Assembly: GCA_019694875.1 (NCBI GenBank)
Contig: JAIBBC010000001.1
Span: 1,743,501 to 1,807,500 of the forward strand
Length of the DNA stretch: 64,000 nt
DNA from: Cyclobacteriaceae bacterium
GTDB lineage: Bacteria > Bacteroidota > Bacteroidia > Cytophagales > Cyclobacteriaceae
Direction of reading: 5' to 3'
Shown: piece by piece, positions 35,670 through 45,702 of the stretch
Numbering within the stretch: the stretch's first letter is position 1
Layout of the letters: the number at the start of each line of letters is the position of its first letter
Notes under the pieces: model-generated
Databases searched by the model: none
Told to the model about the DNA's origin: nothing
What the model saw: the letters and a program-made list of their open reading frames with translations, nothing else
Position numbers and translations under genes: made by a program

Positions 35670-37025
35670 TTAATACGTATCGTCTGGTGCAAATCGTGTT
35701 TTGCGATACATCCATTGTCCGCTGGTGAAGTCGGGGAAATCGACCGTTTGATTGCCGAGGCTGATGCTTTGTTCGCTCAACGGAGTGATTGCGCTCCACG
35801 CTGCGGAATCATACACATCAATCGGAGTAGGCTTTTCATTTTTGATGGATTCGATAAACGCATGAACAACAAAGAAATCCATGCCGCCATGCCCGGCACC
35901 GTCAGCCTCTTTCGTCCAGCGCTGCCACAACGGGTGATCGTACTTTTCGAGATACGGCTCTGCTTCCTCCCACGAGTGTTCTCTGGAGCTGGTACCTTCA
36001 ATGTACAGCGAATGGTTTACATCCATCCAGATTCCTTTTGTACCCTGCACGCGGAAGCCCAGTGAATAGGGCCGCGGCAGGTTTGTATCGTGCTGCAGCA
36101 AAATGGTTTCTCCGTTGGCACAATTGATCATCGTTGTCACCACATCGCCCAGTTTGAATTCAACCTTTGCATTGGGATGGTTTTCTCCGCCATTCTTAAC
36201 TACATACTCGTGCAGCCCCCGGGCTTTGGTAGCAAACGATGACAGCGACACAAACCGGTTTCCGTAGTTAATGTTCAGCATCTCCGCAACCGGACCGATA
36301 CCATGAGTCGGGTACAAATCTCCGTTGCGGTGAACAGAATGGTTCGTGCGCCATGCCGCTTCCGAAAATCCTTTCTCACCAAACTCAACTCCTCCGCCAT
36401 ATGGCTGCTGACCGTTATTGAATTTTACGGCACGCAAATCATGCTGATAGCCGGCCTGCAAATGCATGAGCTCACCAAACATGCCCTGCCGAACCATGTT
36501 TAAGATGGCCATGACATCTCTGCGGTAACACACATTCTCCAGCATCATTACATGTCCCTTGTGGCGTTCAGCCGCATGAATCACATCCCAATGATCTTGT
36601 AACGTGATTCCGAGAATTACTTCACTGCCTACATATTTTACCCCGGCCTCCAGCGAGCCGATAATCATGGGTGCATGCCATTCCCACGGAGTGGCAATGA
36701 TTACCCCGTCAAGGTCTTTTATTTCCAGCAGTTTCTTCCACGCATTCACATCGCCTTTAAAAACTTTGGGTGTTGGCTTGCCGGATTTTTTAATCATCTC
36801 CAGTGAATCATTGAGCATGCGTTCGCTGATGTCGCAGATAGCCACTACTTCCGTATCACTCCTTTTGAGTGCCAGGTACAGATGGTTTTGACCGCGTAAC
36901 CCCACACCGATAATCCCCAGGCGTACTTTTGTTTTTGTGCTTCGCGAAAAAAGTTGCGAGGAGGGAAGAATGGAGAACGCGGCTGCAGCCAGACCGGTGT
37001 TCTTAACGAAGTTTCTGCGGTTCAT
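35670..37025 (-). CDS. GH109-like Gfo/Idh/MocA-family glycosidase or oxidoreductase with Tat-type signal
   Basis: 451 residues from the ATG at 37025. The N-terminus MNRRNFVKNTGLAAAAF looks like a Tat signal (twin Arg). A Rossmann fold follows (RLGIIGVGLRGQNH, VVAICDISE), then TPWEWHAPM, MMLENVCYRRDVMAILNMV, GYQHDLRAVKFN and HRNGDLYPTHGIGP. The last blocks match GH109 alpha-N-acetylgalactosaminidases, NAD-dependent retaining glycosidases. GH109 assignment is from motif recognition; a simple oxidoreductase is the alternative. Its stop is immediately followed by the kinase start. Confidence 0.82.
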   Translation of the reverse strand: MNRRNFVKNTGLAAAAFSILPSSQLFSRSTKTKVRLGIIGVGLRGQNHLYLALKRSDTEVVAICDISERMLNDSLEMIKKSGKPTPKVFKGDVNAWKKLLEIKDLDGVIIATPWEWHAPMIIGSLEAGVKYVGSEVILGITLQDHWDVIHAAERHKGHVMMLENVCYRRDVMAILNMVRQGMFGELMHLQAGYQHDLRAVKFNNGQQPYGGGVEFGEKGFSEAAWRTNHSVHRNGDLYPTHGIGPVAEMLNINYGNRFVSLSSFATKARGLHEYVVKNGGENHPNAKVEFKLGDVVTTMINCANGETILLQHDTNLPRPYSLGFRVQGTKGIWMDVNHSLYIEGTSSREHSWEEAEPYLEKYDHPLWQRWTKEADGAGHGGMDFFVVHAFIESIKNEKPTPIDVYDSAAWSAITPLSEQSISLGNQTVDFPDFTSGQWMYRKTRFAPDDTY

Positions 37026-37052
37026 GAATAGGAAGTTTAGGAGATACAAATA

Positions 37053-37084
37053 AAACAAAAAGCCCTGACGGTGTCGTCAGGGCT
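37053..37084 (-). terminator. Rho-independent terminator of nrdA
   Basis: AGCCCTGACG (37061-37070) pairs with CGTCAGGGCT (37075-37084) across GTGT. On the minus strand it is followed by TTTTTGTTTT. It lies 24 bp after the nrdA stop. Confidence 0.92.
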
Positions 37085-37107
37085 TTGTAATAATTGCGTT
37101 TATCGGA

Positions 37108-39552
37108 TTAGCTTCCGCATGCCTCGCATGCATCCGGATTATCCAGTGAGCACGCCATGTCGGCACGATTCTGATCGTATTGAATCGCCTGTTGCGTTTC
37201 AACCAACACATTGGCGACAACCGGTGTGGCCAGTGTTTCTTCAATGCCAATCGATTTCTTCTCAGCAACTGGCTGTTGCATAGCCGTTTTGTCGAGCGTA
37301 AACTGAATGGCATCGGCAGCAGCCTGAGTTCTCAGGTAGTACATACCCGTTTTCAACCCTTTCTTCCATGCATAGAAGTGCATGGAAGTGAGTTTTCCGA
37401 AATTCGGATCTTTCAGGTGAATGTTCAGGCTCTGTGACTGACAGATGTATGCGCCACGGTCGGCCGACATATCGATGATTGCCTTCTGGGAGATTTCCCA
37501 CACGGTTTTATAAATATCCTTGATGTTCTGAGGAATTTCAGGAATTGCCTGAACAGAACCATTGGTGGCGATCAGTTTCTGACGCATGGTTTCATTCCAC
37601 AACCCAAGGTCGATCAGGTCTTTCATCAGATGCTTGTTTGCGATGATGAATTCGCCTGAAAGTGTTCTGCGGGTGTAAATGTTTGACGTGTACGGTTCGA
37701 AGCATTCGTTGTTACCGAGGATTTGTGACGTAGACGCGGTTGGCATCGGTGCAACCAGTAATGAGTTGCGAACGCCATGCTTCTTCACATCCTGCTTCAG
37801 TTGTTCCCAGTTCCAGCGGCCGCTCTTTGGATTAACGCCCCACATGTCGAACTGGAAAATTCCTTTTGAAGCCGGTGATCCTTTAAAGGTTTCGTAAGCG
37901 CCATCTTTCTTCGCAAGCTCCATCGATGCTTCCATCGCAGCGAAATAGATTGTTTCGAAGATGTCTTCGTTCAGTCTGCGTGCTTCGTCTGAATCAAACG
38001 GCATGCGCAGCATGATGAATGTATCTGCAAGGCCTTGTACGCCAAGTCCGATCGGACGGTGACGCATGTTTGAGTTGCGGGCTTCTTCTACCGGATAGAA
38101 GTTGATGTCGATAACCTTGTTCAGGTTGCGGGTAATCACTTTCGTGATTTCGTACAAACGCTGATGATCGTAAGTGCCTTCGTCCGTGATAAACTTGTTC
38201 AGTGCGATCGAAGCGAGGTTACAAACGGCAACTTCATCTTTCGCGGTGTATTCGATAATCTCTGTACACAGGTTGCTCGATTTAATCGTACCGAGGTTCT
38301 TCTGGTTCGACTTGCGGTTAGCTGAGTCTTTGTACAGGATGTACGGTGTTCCGGTTTCGATTTGTGACTCGAGAATTTCAAACCACAGGTCCTGCGCTTT
38401 TATTTGCTTGCGGAACTTGCCTTCCTTCTCATATTTCTCGTATAAACGCTCGAAATCTTCACCCCAAACTTCTGCAAGGCCGGGAGCTTCATTCGGGCAG
38501 AACAACGACCACATTTCATTGTTCTCCACGCGCTTCATGAACAGGTCAGAAATCCACAGCGCGTAGAACAGGTCGCGTGCGCGCATCTCTTCTTTACCGT
38601 GATTTTTTTTCAGTGCGAGGAAATCGAAAATATCGGCATGCCATGGCTCAAGATAAATCGCAAAGCTTCCTTTACGCTTACCACCGCCCTGGTCAACATA
38701 CCGTGCAGTCATGTCGAAGTTGCGGAGCATTGGCACAATACCGTTTGAGGTACCGCCTGTTCCTTTAATGTATGATCCTTTGGCGCGAACGTTATGGATG
38801 CTGAGTCCGATACCCCCTGCAGATTGTGAAATCTTCGCGCACTGCTTTAATGTGTCATAAATACCGTCAATGCTGTCGTCCTGCATGGTTAACAGGAAGC
38901 AGGAAGAAAGCTGAGGCTTGGGAGTTCCCGCATTGAACAACGTTGGCGTTGCGTGTGTGAACCACTTCTCGGATAATAAGTTGTATGTCTCGATTGCAGC
39001 CGGGATGTCTTCACCGTGGATACCCACAGCCACGCGCATCAGCAGGTGCTGAGGGCGTTCAACCACCTTACCATCGATTTTCATCAGGTAAGAGCGCTCG
39101 AGCGTCTTGAATCCGAAGTAGTCGTACCCGAAATCGCGATCGTAGAGGATAGCCTCATCCAGTTCAGCCGCATGCTGGTGAATGATGCGCCAGGTCTCTT
39201 TTGAGATCAACGGTGCATTCTGACCGGTTTTCGGATCAACATACGTATACAGCCTTTTCATGGTGCTGGAAAAAGACTTGCTCGTAACCTTATGCAGATT
39301 AGAAATCGCGATACGGGCAGCCAGCTTTGCGTAATCCGGATGCTTGGTTGTCAACGTAGCTGCAATTTCTGCCGCCAGGTTGTCAAGCTCTACCGTTGTT
39401 ACACCATCGTACAAACCATTAATCACCTTCATGGCAACTTCAACAGCGCTTACGTATTTGGTATCCAAACCGTAGCAGAGTTTCTCGATGCGGGCAGTGA
39501 TTTTGTCAAACTTTACGGACTCACGGTGTCCGTCTCTTTTAAGGACAAGCAT
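37108..39552 (-). CDS. nrdA: Ribonucleoside-diphosphate reductase, class Ia alpha subunit
   Basis: 814 residues. Reduces ribonucleotides to deoxyribonucleotides using the NrdB radical. N-terminal ATP-cone ([17 protein letters not shown]), then [20 protein letters not shown] with the first active-site Cys, SSNLCTEI with the catalytic Asn/Cys/Glu, the [13 protein letters not shown] region and [13 protein letters not shown]. The C-terminal redox pair is CEACGS. The N-terminal cone suggests dATP inhibition. Second gene of nrdB-nrdA, with a 58-bp gap. Confidence 0.97.
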   Translation of the reverse strand: MLVLKRDGHRESVKFDKITARIEKLCYGLDTKYVSAVEVAMKVINGLYDGVTTVELDNLAAEIAATLTTKHPDYAKLAARIAISNLHKVTSKSFSSTMKRLYTYVDPKTGQNAPLISKETWRIIHQHAAELDEAILYDRDFGYDYFGFKTLERSYLMKIDGKVVERPQHLLMRVAVGIHGEDIPAAIETYNLLSEKWFTHATPTLFNAGTPKPQLSSCFLLTMQDDSIDGIYDTLKQCAKISQSAGGIGLSIHNVRAKGSYIKGTGGTSNGIVPMLRNFDMTARYVDQGGGKRKGSFAIYLEPWHADIFDFLALKKNHGKEEMRARDLFYALWISDLFMKRVENNEMWSLFCPNEAPGLAEVWGEDFERLYEKYEKEGKFRKQIKAQDLWFEILESQIETGTPYILYKDSANRKSNQKNLGTIKSSNLCTEIIEYTAKDEVAVCNLASIALNKFITDEGTYDHQRLYEITKVITRNLNKVIDINFYPVEEARNSNMRHRPIGLGVQGLADTFIMLRMPFDSDEARRLNEDIFETIYFAAMEASMELAKKDGAYETFKGSPASKGIFQFDMWGVNPKSGRWNWEQLKQDVKKHGVRNSLLVAPMPTASTSQILGNNECFEPYTSNIYTRRTLSGEFIIANKHLMKDLIDLGLWNETMRQKLIATNGSVQAIPEIPQNIKDIYKTVWEISQKAIIDMSADRGAYICQSQSLNIHLKDPNFGKLTSMHFYAWKKGLKTGMYYLRTQAAADAIQFTLDKTAMQQPVAEKKSIGIEETLATPVVANVLVETQQAIQYDQNRADMACSLDNPDACEACGS

Positions 39553-39610
39553 TGGTTGGTTGTTTTAAAAAAAGTTTAAAAAATGTGGTGAAAAAGTGAT
39601 TTGAATTTAC

Positions 39611-40600
39611 CTAAAAATCTTCGTCAAGTGAAAACTTCTGAGTCGATTCTTTTTCAGTGCTATTGAGTACACCGGCTTTTTGATACTCCGCAACGCGTTT
39701 CTCGAAAAAGTTGGTTTTACCTTTCAGCGAAATCATATCCATGAAGTCGAATGGATTCGTTGCTCCGTAGATTTTTTTGCCGATAAGTTCATTCAGGAGG
39801 CGATCTGCGACAAACTCGATGTACTGACGCATAAGCTCTGCATTCATACCAATCAGGTTTACCGGCAGCGCATCGGTTACAAACTCTTTCTCGATCTCAA
39901 CCGCATCTTTGATCACGTCAATTACGGTTTGCTCGGGCAGCTTGTTAACCACGTGCTGGGTATACAAATGACAGGCAAAATCACAATGGAGCCCTTCATC
40001 TCTGGAAATCAGCTCGTTAGAGAAGCTCAGACCGGGCATCAGGCCGCGCTTCTTAAGCCAGAAGATTGAGCAGAACGAACCGGAGAAGAAAATTCCCTCA
40101 ACAGCCGCAAACGCAATCAGTCTTTCCTGAAAGTTTCCTTTATCGATCCAGCGAAGCGCCCATTCAGCCTTCTTCTTCACACAATCCATCGTGTCGATGG
40201 CGTGGAAGAGTGCATCTTTCTCTTTCGGATCCTTTACATATGTATCAATTAAGAGAGAATAGGTTTCCGAGTGGATGTTTTCAATCGCAATCTGGAACCC
40301 GTAGAAGAATTTCGCTTCGGTATACTGAACTTCCGCTACGAAGTGCTCCGCCAGATTCTCATTTACAATGCCATCGCTGGCCGCGAAGAAGGCAAGTACG
40401 TGCTTGATGAAATGGCGTTCGCCATCGTTCATCGATTCCCAGTCTTTAAGGTCCTGACTCAGGTCGATTTCTTCGGCTGTCCAGAAACTGGCTTCGGCTT
40501 TCTTATAGAATTGCCAGATCTCGTGCTGGCGAATAGGGAAGAGGACGAACCGGTCTTTGTTTTCCTTTAAAATTGGTTCCTCCTGAAGATTTTTGTTCAT
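39611..40600 (-). CDS. nrdB: Ribonucleoside-diphosphate reductase, class Ia beta subunit
   Basis: 329 residues from the ATG at 40600 (the frame is open to 40654 but family members begin close to [17 protein letters not shown]). Diiron-tyrosyl radical subunit. Ligand-bearing segments are [42 protein letters not shown] and the [15 protein letters not shown] helix. The C-terminal FSLDEDF is the tail that docks on NrdA. Confidence 0.97.
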   Translation of the reverse strand: MNKNLQEEPILKENKDRFVLFPIRQHEIWQFYKKAEASFWTAEEIDLSQDLKDWESMNDGERHFIKHVLAFFAASDGIVNENLAEHFVAEVQYTEAKFFYGFQIAIENIHSETYSLLIDTYVKDPKEKDALFHAIDTMDCVKKKAEWALRWIDKGNFQERLIAFAAVEGIFFSGSFCSIFWLKKRGLMPGLSFSNELISRDEGLHCDFACHLYTQHVVNKLPEQTVIDVIKDAVEIEKEFVTDALPVNLIGMNAELMRQYIEFVADRLLNELIGKKIYGATNPFDFMDMISLKGKTNFFEKRVAEYQKAGVLNSTEKESTQKFSLDEDF

Positions 40601-41029
40601 CTCCTTGATGGGTTTTAGGGTTGTATAATAAAGACGACCGTTCCGGGATGACAAAACCTGGAAAAGTCATCTAAAAAATTGCGTTAAAAAGTGCTTGGTT
40701 CTCTCGAAGAAAAGATACCTGTCAAATCTTCGTGAAGTGTACAAATATGAGATTGACATCCATTAAATCAAAGGGGTTGATTTTCTCGAAAATTTGGTTT
40801 TCAAACGAAATTTCAATGTTTTTTAAGGGGATAAGTGATTGTGAAAGAGGGGCTTATTTTCGCATTGGAAATCCTGCGCTTTCAGTGAAAAACCGGTAAA
40901 AAAAAATTAATTTTTTTATCCACATTTCGAATCCAGCCTGATTAGGGGGTTGCCTCAGGAAATACTCAGACAGGAATTCAAAATTTTCAAAATTTCTCCT
41001 ACCTTTGCAGTCCAATTTTTGGAAAAACT
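40601..41029. other. 429-bp divergent intergenic region between nrdB and rplU, with one DnaA-box-like site
   Basis: AT-rich with several A and T tracts and no credible gene. It contains a perfect TTATCCACA (40916-40924), the DnaA box consensus, about 315 bp from the nrdB start and about 105 bp before rplU. No cluster of DnaA boxes or AT-rich repeats was found, so there is no evidence for an origin. A cis-regulatory site for nrdBA is possible. I see no riboswitch-like structure. Confidence 0.6.
41000..41007 (+). promoter_or_regulatory. -7 box (TACCTTTG) of rplU-rpmA
   Basis: TACCTTTG fits TAnnTTTG, 22 bp before the rplU start. The 14 bases TACCTTTGCAGTCC are identical to those upstream of rplS. 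No TTG at the usual -33 distance. Confidence 0.65.
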
Positions 41030-41338
41030 ATGTACGCAATTGTAAACATTGCCGGCAAGCAGTTCAAAGTGGCTAAAGATCAATATATCTATGCCCCAAA
41101 GATGTCAGGAAATGCAGGAGACGCGGTTAAATTCGACCAGGTTCTGCTTACCGATATCGGTGGCACAGTAACTATTGGCGCCCCTACTGTTGCAGGCGCG
41201 CTGGTATCCGGGAAGATACTGGAGCACGTAAAAGGAAATAAGGTGATCATCTTCAAAAAGAAGAGACGTAAAGGCTACGCCAAGAAAAACGGCCACCGCC
41301 AGCAGTTCACCAAAATTCAGATCGACAGCATCGGTTAA
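41030..41338 (+). CDS. rplU: Large subunit ribosomal protein bL21
   Basis: 102 residues, normal length. MYAIVNIAGKQFKVAKDQYIY at the N-terminus is shortened here as YAIVNIAGKQFKVA; the C-terminal FKKKRRKGYAKKNGHRQQFT is the 23S rRNA-binding region. First gene of the rplU-rpmA pair. Confidence 0.98.
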   Translation: MYAIVNIAGKQFKVAKDQYIYAPKMSGNAGDAVKFDQVLLTDIGGTVTIGAPTVAGALVSGKILEHVKGNKVIIFKKKRRKGYAKKNGHRQQFTKIQIDSIG

Positions 41339-41369
41339 TTTTTAATCACCAGAAAAACGAGAATCGACC

Positions 41370-41630
41370 ATGGCACACAAAAAAGGTGAAGGTAAAGTAA
41401 AGAACGGCCGCGAATCGGAAAGCAAACGATTGGGCGTTAAGATATTCGGAGGTCAGGCTGCTATCGCAGGCAACATCATTGTTCGCCAGCGCGGAACCAA
41501 GCATCACCCTGGCAAAAACGTTGGTATGGGCAAGGATCACACCCTGTTCGCATTGACTAACGGAATTGTAGCTTTCAAAAAGGGCAAAAACGAAAAGTCA
41601 TTCGTTTCTGTTATTCCTGCTGAAGCTTAA
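41370..41630 (+). CDS. rpmA: Large subunit ribosomal protein bL27
   Basis: 86 residues. [20 protein letters not shown], then [20 protein letters not shown] and [11 protein letters not shown]. No N-terminal cleaved extension as in Firmicutes. 31 bp after rplU, terminator after the stop. Confidence 0.98.
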   Translation: MAHKKGEGKVKNGRESESKRLGVKIFGGQAAIAGNIIVRQRGTKHHPGKNVGMGKDHTLFALTNGIVAFKKGKNEKSFVSVIPAEA

Positions 41631-41651
41631 GTTTTGAGATAAGATTTTCAG

Positions 41652-41686
41652 AAAGTCCTGATGGTGTACCCGTCAGGACTTTTATT
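41652..41686 (+). terminator. Rho-independent terminator of rplU-rpmA
   Basis: AAAGTCCTGA (41652-41661) pairs with TCAGGACTTT (41673-41682), followed by TATTTTG. It lies 22 bp after the rpmA stop and shares its stem sequence with several other terminators in the window. Confidence 0.85.
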
Positions 41687-41708
41687 TTGTAGCCTTAGTA
41701 AAAGAAAT

Positions 41709-42251
41709 ATGAAAAAATTGGTTGCTGTTTTCGGGTTGGTGTTCATGATGGGTTGTTCGGGCGGCAACGAATTCAAAAAGTTTTCGAATGCGCTTCCAAG
41801 TTTGGAAACACCCGTACGATTTAATAATTCCGGGGTGATCCGACAGCCGGAGTCCCGCGTTTCGATCCCGGCTGAATTTAAGAAGTATGCTCCGCAGGGT
41901 GCTGATCTGCTTTTGGGTAAACTGTATGAAGATGAAAGAACAACCGGGATTGTCTATCTCCGCACCGGGGACGTAAACACTCCGGTCTTGGTTACGTATT
42001 CCGCGGAAGGCACCAAGCTCGATTCGGTTAACTTCTTTACTTACGATGATGATTTACAGGGCGCAGATGTAAAACGACTGGTAACGTTTTTGCCCGACCG
42101 GAAAATTCAAACAATCGACAGCGTGCTGATCTGGACCGAAATTTTTAGCGAAGGTGAACCGGATATTACCGAAGCCACCCGTATTCAGCAGCTTTCAATG
42201 GATACGGTGCTTCGCACGATTGATGCGAACGGAAAAATTACGAAACAGTAA
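41709..42251 (+). CDS. Predicted lipoprotein of unknown function
   Basis: 180 residues from the ATG at 41709 (the open frame upstream runs through the terminator). Signal peptide with lipobox FMMGC (Cys16). The mature part is beta-rich (GIVYLRTGDVNTPVLVTYS, DSVNFFTYDDDLQGADVKRL) without a recognised domain. Its 3' end overlaps the convergent DUF4386 gene by 14 bp. Confidence 0.7.
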   Translation: MKKLVAVFGLVFMMGCSGGNEFKKFSNALPSLETPVRFNNSGVIRQPESRVSIPAEFKKYAPQGADLLLGKLYEDERTTGIVYLRTGDVNTPVLVTYSAEGTKLDSVNFFTYDDDLQGADVKRLVTFLPDRKIQTIDSVLIWTEIFSEGEPDITEATRIQQLSMDTVLRTIDANGKITKQ

Positions 42252-42930
42252 TTTCTTTTTTCGTCCGAACGCCCGCAATCAGCAACCACAAACACGTTCC
42301 GATTTCTCCCAAAGCCGAGGGCAGTGATATAATTCCTGAAATGCCCAAATCGGCGTAAGCCGGATAAAGAAGTCCGCCTGAGATGTTGATAATATATCCG
42401 AAGCATCCGGCCATTAAGAATATCCCCAGGATTTTCGGCAGCATTCCCGACTTAAACACCAGGTAGCCGAACGGCAGAAGCCACAATCCCCAAAATACCG
42501 CAGCCACATCAATGCCGTTGTTGTAGTACTCAAGTTGCAGCAGTACCTGTTTAGGAAGATCAGTTGCGGAAAAATACTCAGGCCTACTGATCAGCGTCAG
42601 CACGGCAAATTTGTGCGTAAGATTGAAAAGAGAAATGGGAACGCTCGTCAACGCCAGCGCCACCATGGCTATCGCATGGGTTTTGCTTACATGAGCCAAA
42701 AGCTTGTACAATACGAGCGGCAACAGCAGGAAAGCGGTGTAGCACAGAATGCCTGAATAGATTCCAAAGCGGAAGAGTGTTTCGGATTTCTGAAGGTTGT
42801 TAAACGTGAGTTGGGCATCGTTGAAAACAATAAGCTTGGAAGGGATGTATAGCAGCGAGAACATGCCCGTCAGCACAACGATCAGGTAAAGCGCGCCTGC
42901 AAGCCGGGCAGTTTTGTTAGGGGATCCCAT
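42238..42930 (-). CDS. DUF4386 integral membrane protein
   Basis: 230 residues from the ATG at 42930, with about six transmembrane helices. The N-terminal KTARLAGALYLIVVLTGMFS and the block WGLWLLPFGYLVFKSGMLPK match DUF4386. Function unknown. It lies 4 bp after the DUF6326 gene and is probably co-transcribed with it. Confidence 0.8.
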   Translation of the reverse strand: MGSPNKTARLAGALYLIVVLTGMFSLLYIPSKLIVFNDAQLTFNNLQKSETLFRFGIYSGILCYTAFLLLPLVLYKLLAHVSKTHAIAMVALALTSVPISLFNLTHKFAVLTLISRPEYFSATDLPKQVLLQLEYYNNGIDVAAVFWGLWLLPFGYLVFKSGMLPKILGIFLMAGCFGYIINISGGLLYPAYADLGISGIISLPSALGEIGTCLWLLIAGVRTKKEITVS

Positions 42931-42934
42931 ATTG

Positions 42935-43372
42935 TTATTGTTTAATTGTTGGCCATTTAACGGCCTGCCATACAATGATGCACGTCAGGATGATTTCGAC
43001 AATTCCGAGGAAGGTATAGAACAGCATCCATTCACCGAGCGAAGTTGCAGTTACCAATATCATCACCAATGTGAAAAAGCTACCCATAATGATGTTCAAA
43101 AGCCTGTTTAATCGCGCCTTTAAGGCTATCGAAAAAAAGATCATAAGCGAGGGAGTCGCCAGCAGAACAGCGTAGGCCAAAAGCATGATGGGAGTAGTTT
43201 CACCTGCTCCTGAATTACCATCCATCAAACGTTGAATGCGTCCCGGCACAAAAAGTGAAAAGAAGTCACCATACACGTAGCAGAACATCAGTGACGTCCA
43301 GAGGGCTGCCAGGCGAAATTTGATGTTTATCTTGAAATCTTCAAAAGCGGTCATGGACTGTGGGTTCGACAA
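42935..43372 (-). CDS. DUF6326-like small membrane protein
   Basis: 145 residues with four predicted helices. The segment LAALWTSLMFCYVYGDFFSL followed by FVPGRI is characteristic of this family. Function unknown. Paired with the DUF4386 gene. Confidence 0.75.
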   Translation of the reverse strand: MSNPQSMTAFEDFKINIKFRLAALWTSLMFCYVYGDFFSLFVPGRIQRLMDGNSGAGETTPIMLLAYAVLLATPSLMIFFSIALKARLNRLLNIIMGSFFTLVMILVTATSLGEWMLFYTFLGIVEIILTCIIVWQAVKWPTIKQ

Positions 43373-43404
43373 GATAAGTCGAACGGGACAGTAAAATGTT
43401 ACAG

Positions 43405-44772
43405 CTACTTAATATAGACCGTTTTGATGTTCACAAACTCCCGGATACCAAATAACCCGAGTTCTCTGCCATAACCGGATTGTTTGATTCCGCCAAACGG
43501 CAGGCGCGGGTCGGACTTCACAAAGGCATTTACAAAGCACGACCCCGACTGCATCAGGTTGGCTGCGATATGTTCACCGCGTTTAACATCTCTTGTGAAA
43601 ACGGCACCGCCTAAGCCGAACACGGAGTCGTTTGCCAGCGAAATGGCGTGCGCTTCATCGCTGGCCTCGATGATTGCTGCTACCGGTCCGAATAATTCCT
43701 CATCAAAAGCCGGCATTCCTTTTTTCACGTTCGTGAGAACCGTAGGCGGATAGAACGCAGTTTTTTCATCCGTAATCTTTCCGCCCAGCCTGCACTCAGC
43801 ACCAGCCCGAATGGAATCCGTCACCTGTTTGTGCAATTCATTCCGCAAATCAACTCTTGCCTGCGGCCCGACATCTGTTTTTACATTCAACGGATCGCCC
43901 ATAATTTTTGCGCGCATCAGGTCGATGTATTTTTCTGTGAACTTTTCAAGCAAAGGTTTCACTACGATGAATCGTTTCGCAGCGATGCAACTTTGCCCGC
44001 TGTTCAGTAACCGACCGTCTACACACGCCTTAACGGTAAGGTCAAGATCCGCATCTTCCAAAACAACATACGCATCACTTCCACCGAGTTCGAGAACCGT
44101 TTTCTTAATAAGTTCGCCCGCTTTTTGCGCAACCTTCGATCCGGCAGCATTACTTCCTGTGAGCGTTACGGCCTGAATGCATTTATGTTCAATGACTTTT
44201 TCCACTGAGTTGCTGCCGATCAATAACGTTTTGAAAACATTGTCCGGGAAGCCGGCTTGTTTTACAATTTCTTCAATGGCCAGCGCACAACCCGGAACAT
44301 TCGATGCATGTTTCAGCACACCACAATTACCCGCGGCCAATGCGGGTGCAAGAAAACGAAACACTTGCCAGAACGGATAATTCCAAGGCATCACGGCCAG
44401 CACAACCCCGATCGGTTTAAAAGCAACAAAACTCTTTGATGCTTCTGTTTCGATAATCATGTCCGCCAACTGTTCTTTTGCATGGTCGGCATAATACCTG
44501 CAAACCGAAGCGCACTTTTCAACTTCTGCGATTCCCTGGGTAACGGGTTTGCCCATTTCCAGCGCCATGAGCTTAGCGAGCTCTGCCTTTCGGCTGATCA
44601 GTACATCAGCCATCTTGTTGAGTAACGCACTTCGTTGTTCGAAAGAGCTTTCCTTCCAAGATAACCAGGCATGATGAACTGCATCGATCTTATCATAAAC
44701 TTCCTGATCGGTATAAAGCGTGTACGGTTTTATTGTTTCTCCCGTAGCGGGATTAATGGATTGAACTGTCAT
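43405..44772 (-). CDS. NAD(P)-dependent aldehyde dehydrogenase, succinate-semialdehyde type
   Basis: 455 residues from the ATG at 44772. Catalytic Glu in VLELGGSDAYVVLEDADLD and nucleophile Cys in SGQSCIAAKRF; MPWNYPFW and PFGGIKQSGYGRELG complete the fold. The compact length and motif spelling match the short succinate-semialdehyde dehydrogenases of Bacteroidota. Substrate is inferred; no GABA genes are nearby. Confidence 0.87.
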   Translation of the reverse strand: MTVQSINPATGETIKPYTLYTDQEVYDKIDAVHHAWLSWKESSFEQRSALLNKMADVLISRKAELAKLMALEMGKPVTQGIAEVEKCASVCRYYADHAKEQLADMIIETEASKSFVAFKPIGVVLAVMPWNYPFWQVFRFLAPALAAGNCGVLKHASNVPGCALAIEEIVKQAGFPDNVFKTLLIGSNSVEKVIEHKCIQAVTLTGSNAAGSKVAQKAGELIKKTVLELGGSDAYVVLEDADLDLTVKACVDGRLLNSGQSCIAAKRFIVVKPLLEKFTEKYIDLMRAKIMGDPLNVKTDVGPQARVDLRNELHKQVTDSIRAGAECRLGGKITDEKTAFYPPTVLTNVKKGMPAFDEELFGPVAAIIEASDEAHAISLANDSVFGLGGAVFTRDVKRGEHIAANLMQSGSCFVNAFVKSDPRLPFGGIKQSGYGRELGLFGIREFVNIKTVYIK

Positions 44773-44873
44773 GGCAAAATTTTGAATCAATGAAAGGTAC
44801 CATAAAATACGATTGCTCAGGTCACCTTGTCTGCTAACACTTTTGACGATACTTTTGTTGCCGTTAAAAATCG

Positions 44874-45635
44874 ATGACAGACATTTTGATCGTTTGTGCG
44901 GCTGCTTTTGCGGCAGGTTTCATTGACGCAATTGTGGGCGGAGGCGGGCTCGTACAAACCCCGGTGTTGTTTATGACATTTCCGCAGTACTCCGTGGCCA
45001 CGCTGCTCGGTACTACCAAAATCCCTTCATTTTCCGGAACAGCAGTTTCGCTATACCAATATTCCAAACATGTTACGATCCAATGGAAACTGGTTTTCTG
45101 GATCGCGCTGGCAGCTTTTGCAGCAGCGATGACTGGCTCGTGGGCCGTGACCTTCATCAGCAATGCTGCATTCAAGCCAATCATTCTCGTTTGCCTGATC
45201 GTTGTCGCCATTTACACGTATTCAAAAAAGAATTTCGGCCAGCACCAGGAAAAAGATGTGTCGTTTAAGCAGGCACTGTTTCGCGGAATGATCAGCGCGT
45301 TGTTCATCGGATTTTATGACGGCTTTATCGGGCCCGGAACCGGAAGTTTTTTGGTGTTGGTATTTATTAGTCTTTTGCATTTCGATTTTATGCACGCCAG
45401 CGCGCACGCCAAAACAGTAAACCTCGCAACAAACATTGCGTCTATCACATTCTTTGCATCAACCGGGCACGTGTTGTTTGAGATTGCATTGCCGATGGCT
45501 GCGTGTAATATGCTGGGCGGATTTGTGGGTACACGTTACGCACTGTTAAAGGGTAACGCGTTTATCCGGGTGTTCTTCCTGGTGGTCGTGTGCGCCACGA
45601 TTCTCCGTTTCGCGTACGATATTTTTTTGAAATAA
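44874..45635 (+). CDS. TauE/SafE-family sulfite (or organosulfonate) exporter-like membrane protein
   Basis: 253 residues, about eight helices, with the two-fold internal repeat of the family: AAGFIDAIVGGGGLVQTP near the N-terminus and GFYDGFIGPGTGSFL in the second half. Cargo cannot be told from sequence. Divergent from the aldehyde dehydrogenase. Confidence 0.9.
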   Translation: MTDILIVCAAAFAAGFIDAIVGGGGLVQTPVLFMTFPQYSVATLLGTTKIPSFSGTAVSLYQYSKHVTIQWKLVFWIALAAFAAAMTGSWAVTFISNAAFKPIILVCLIVVAIYTYSKKNFGQHQEKDVSFKQALFRGMISALFIGFYDGFIGPGTGSFLVLVFISLLHFDFMHASAHAKTVNLATNIASITFFASTGHVLFEIALPMAACNMLGGFVGTRYALLKGNAFIRVFFLVVVCATILRFAYDIFLK

Positions 45636-45702
45636 ACTTTTCGGCTGGTTTTTCCACAATTCGGGCAATTCGTATTTTGATGCGAACAACCCCAGAATAA
45701 AA

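Noticed and set aside
40601-41029. Replication origin in the nrdB-rplU gap
   Set aside because: Only one DnaA box, no box cluster, and no dnaA, dnaN or parAB genes in the window.
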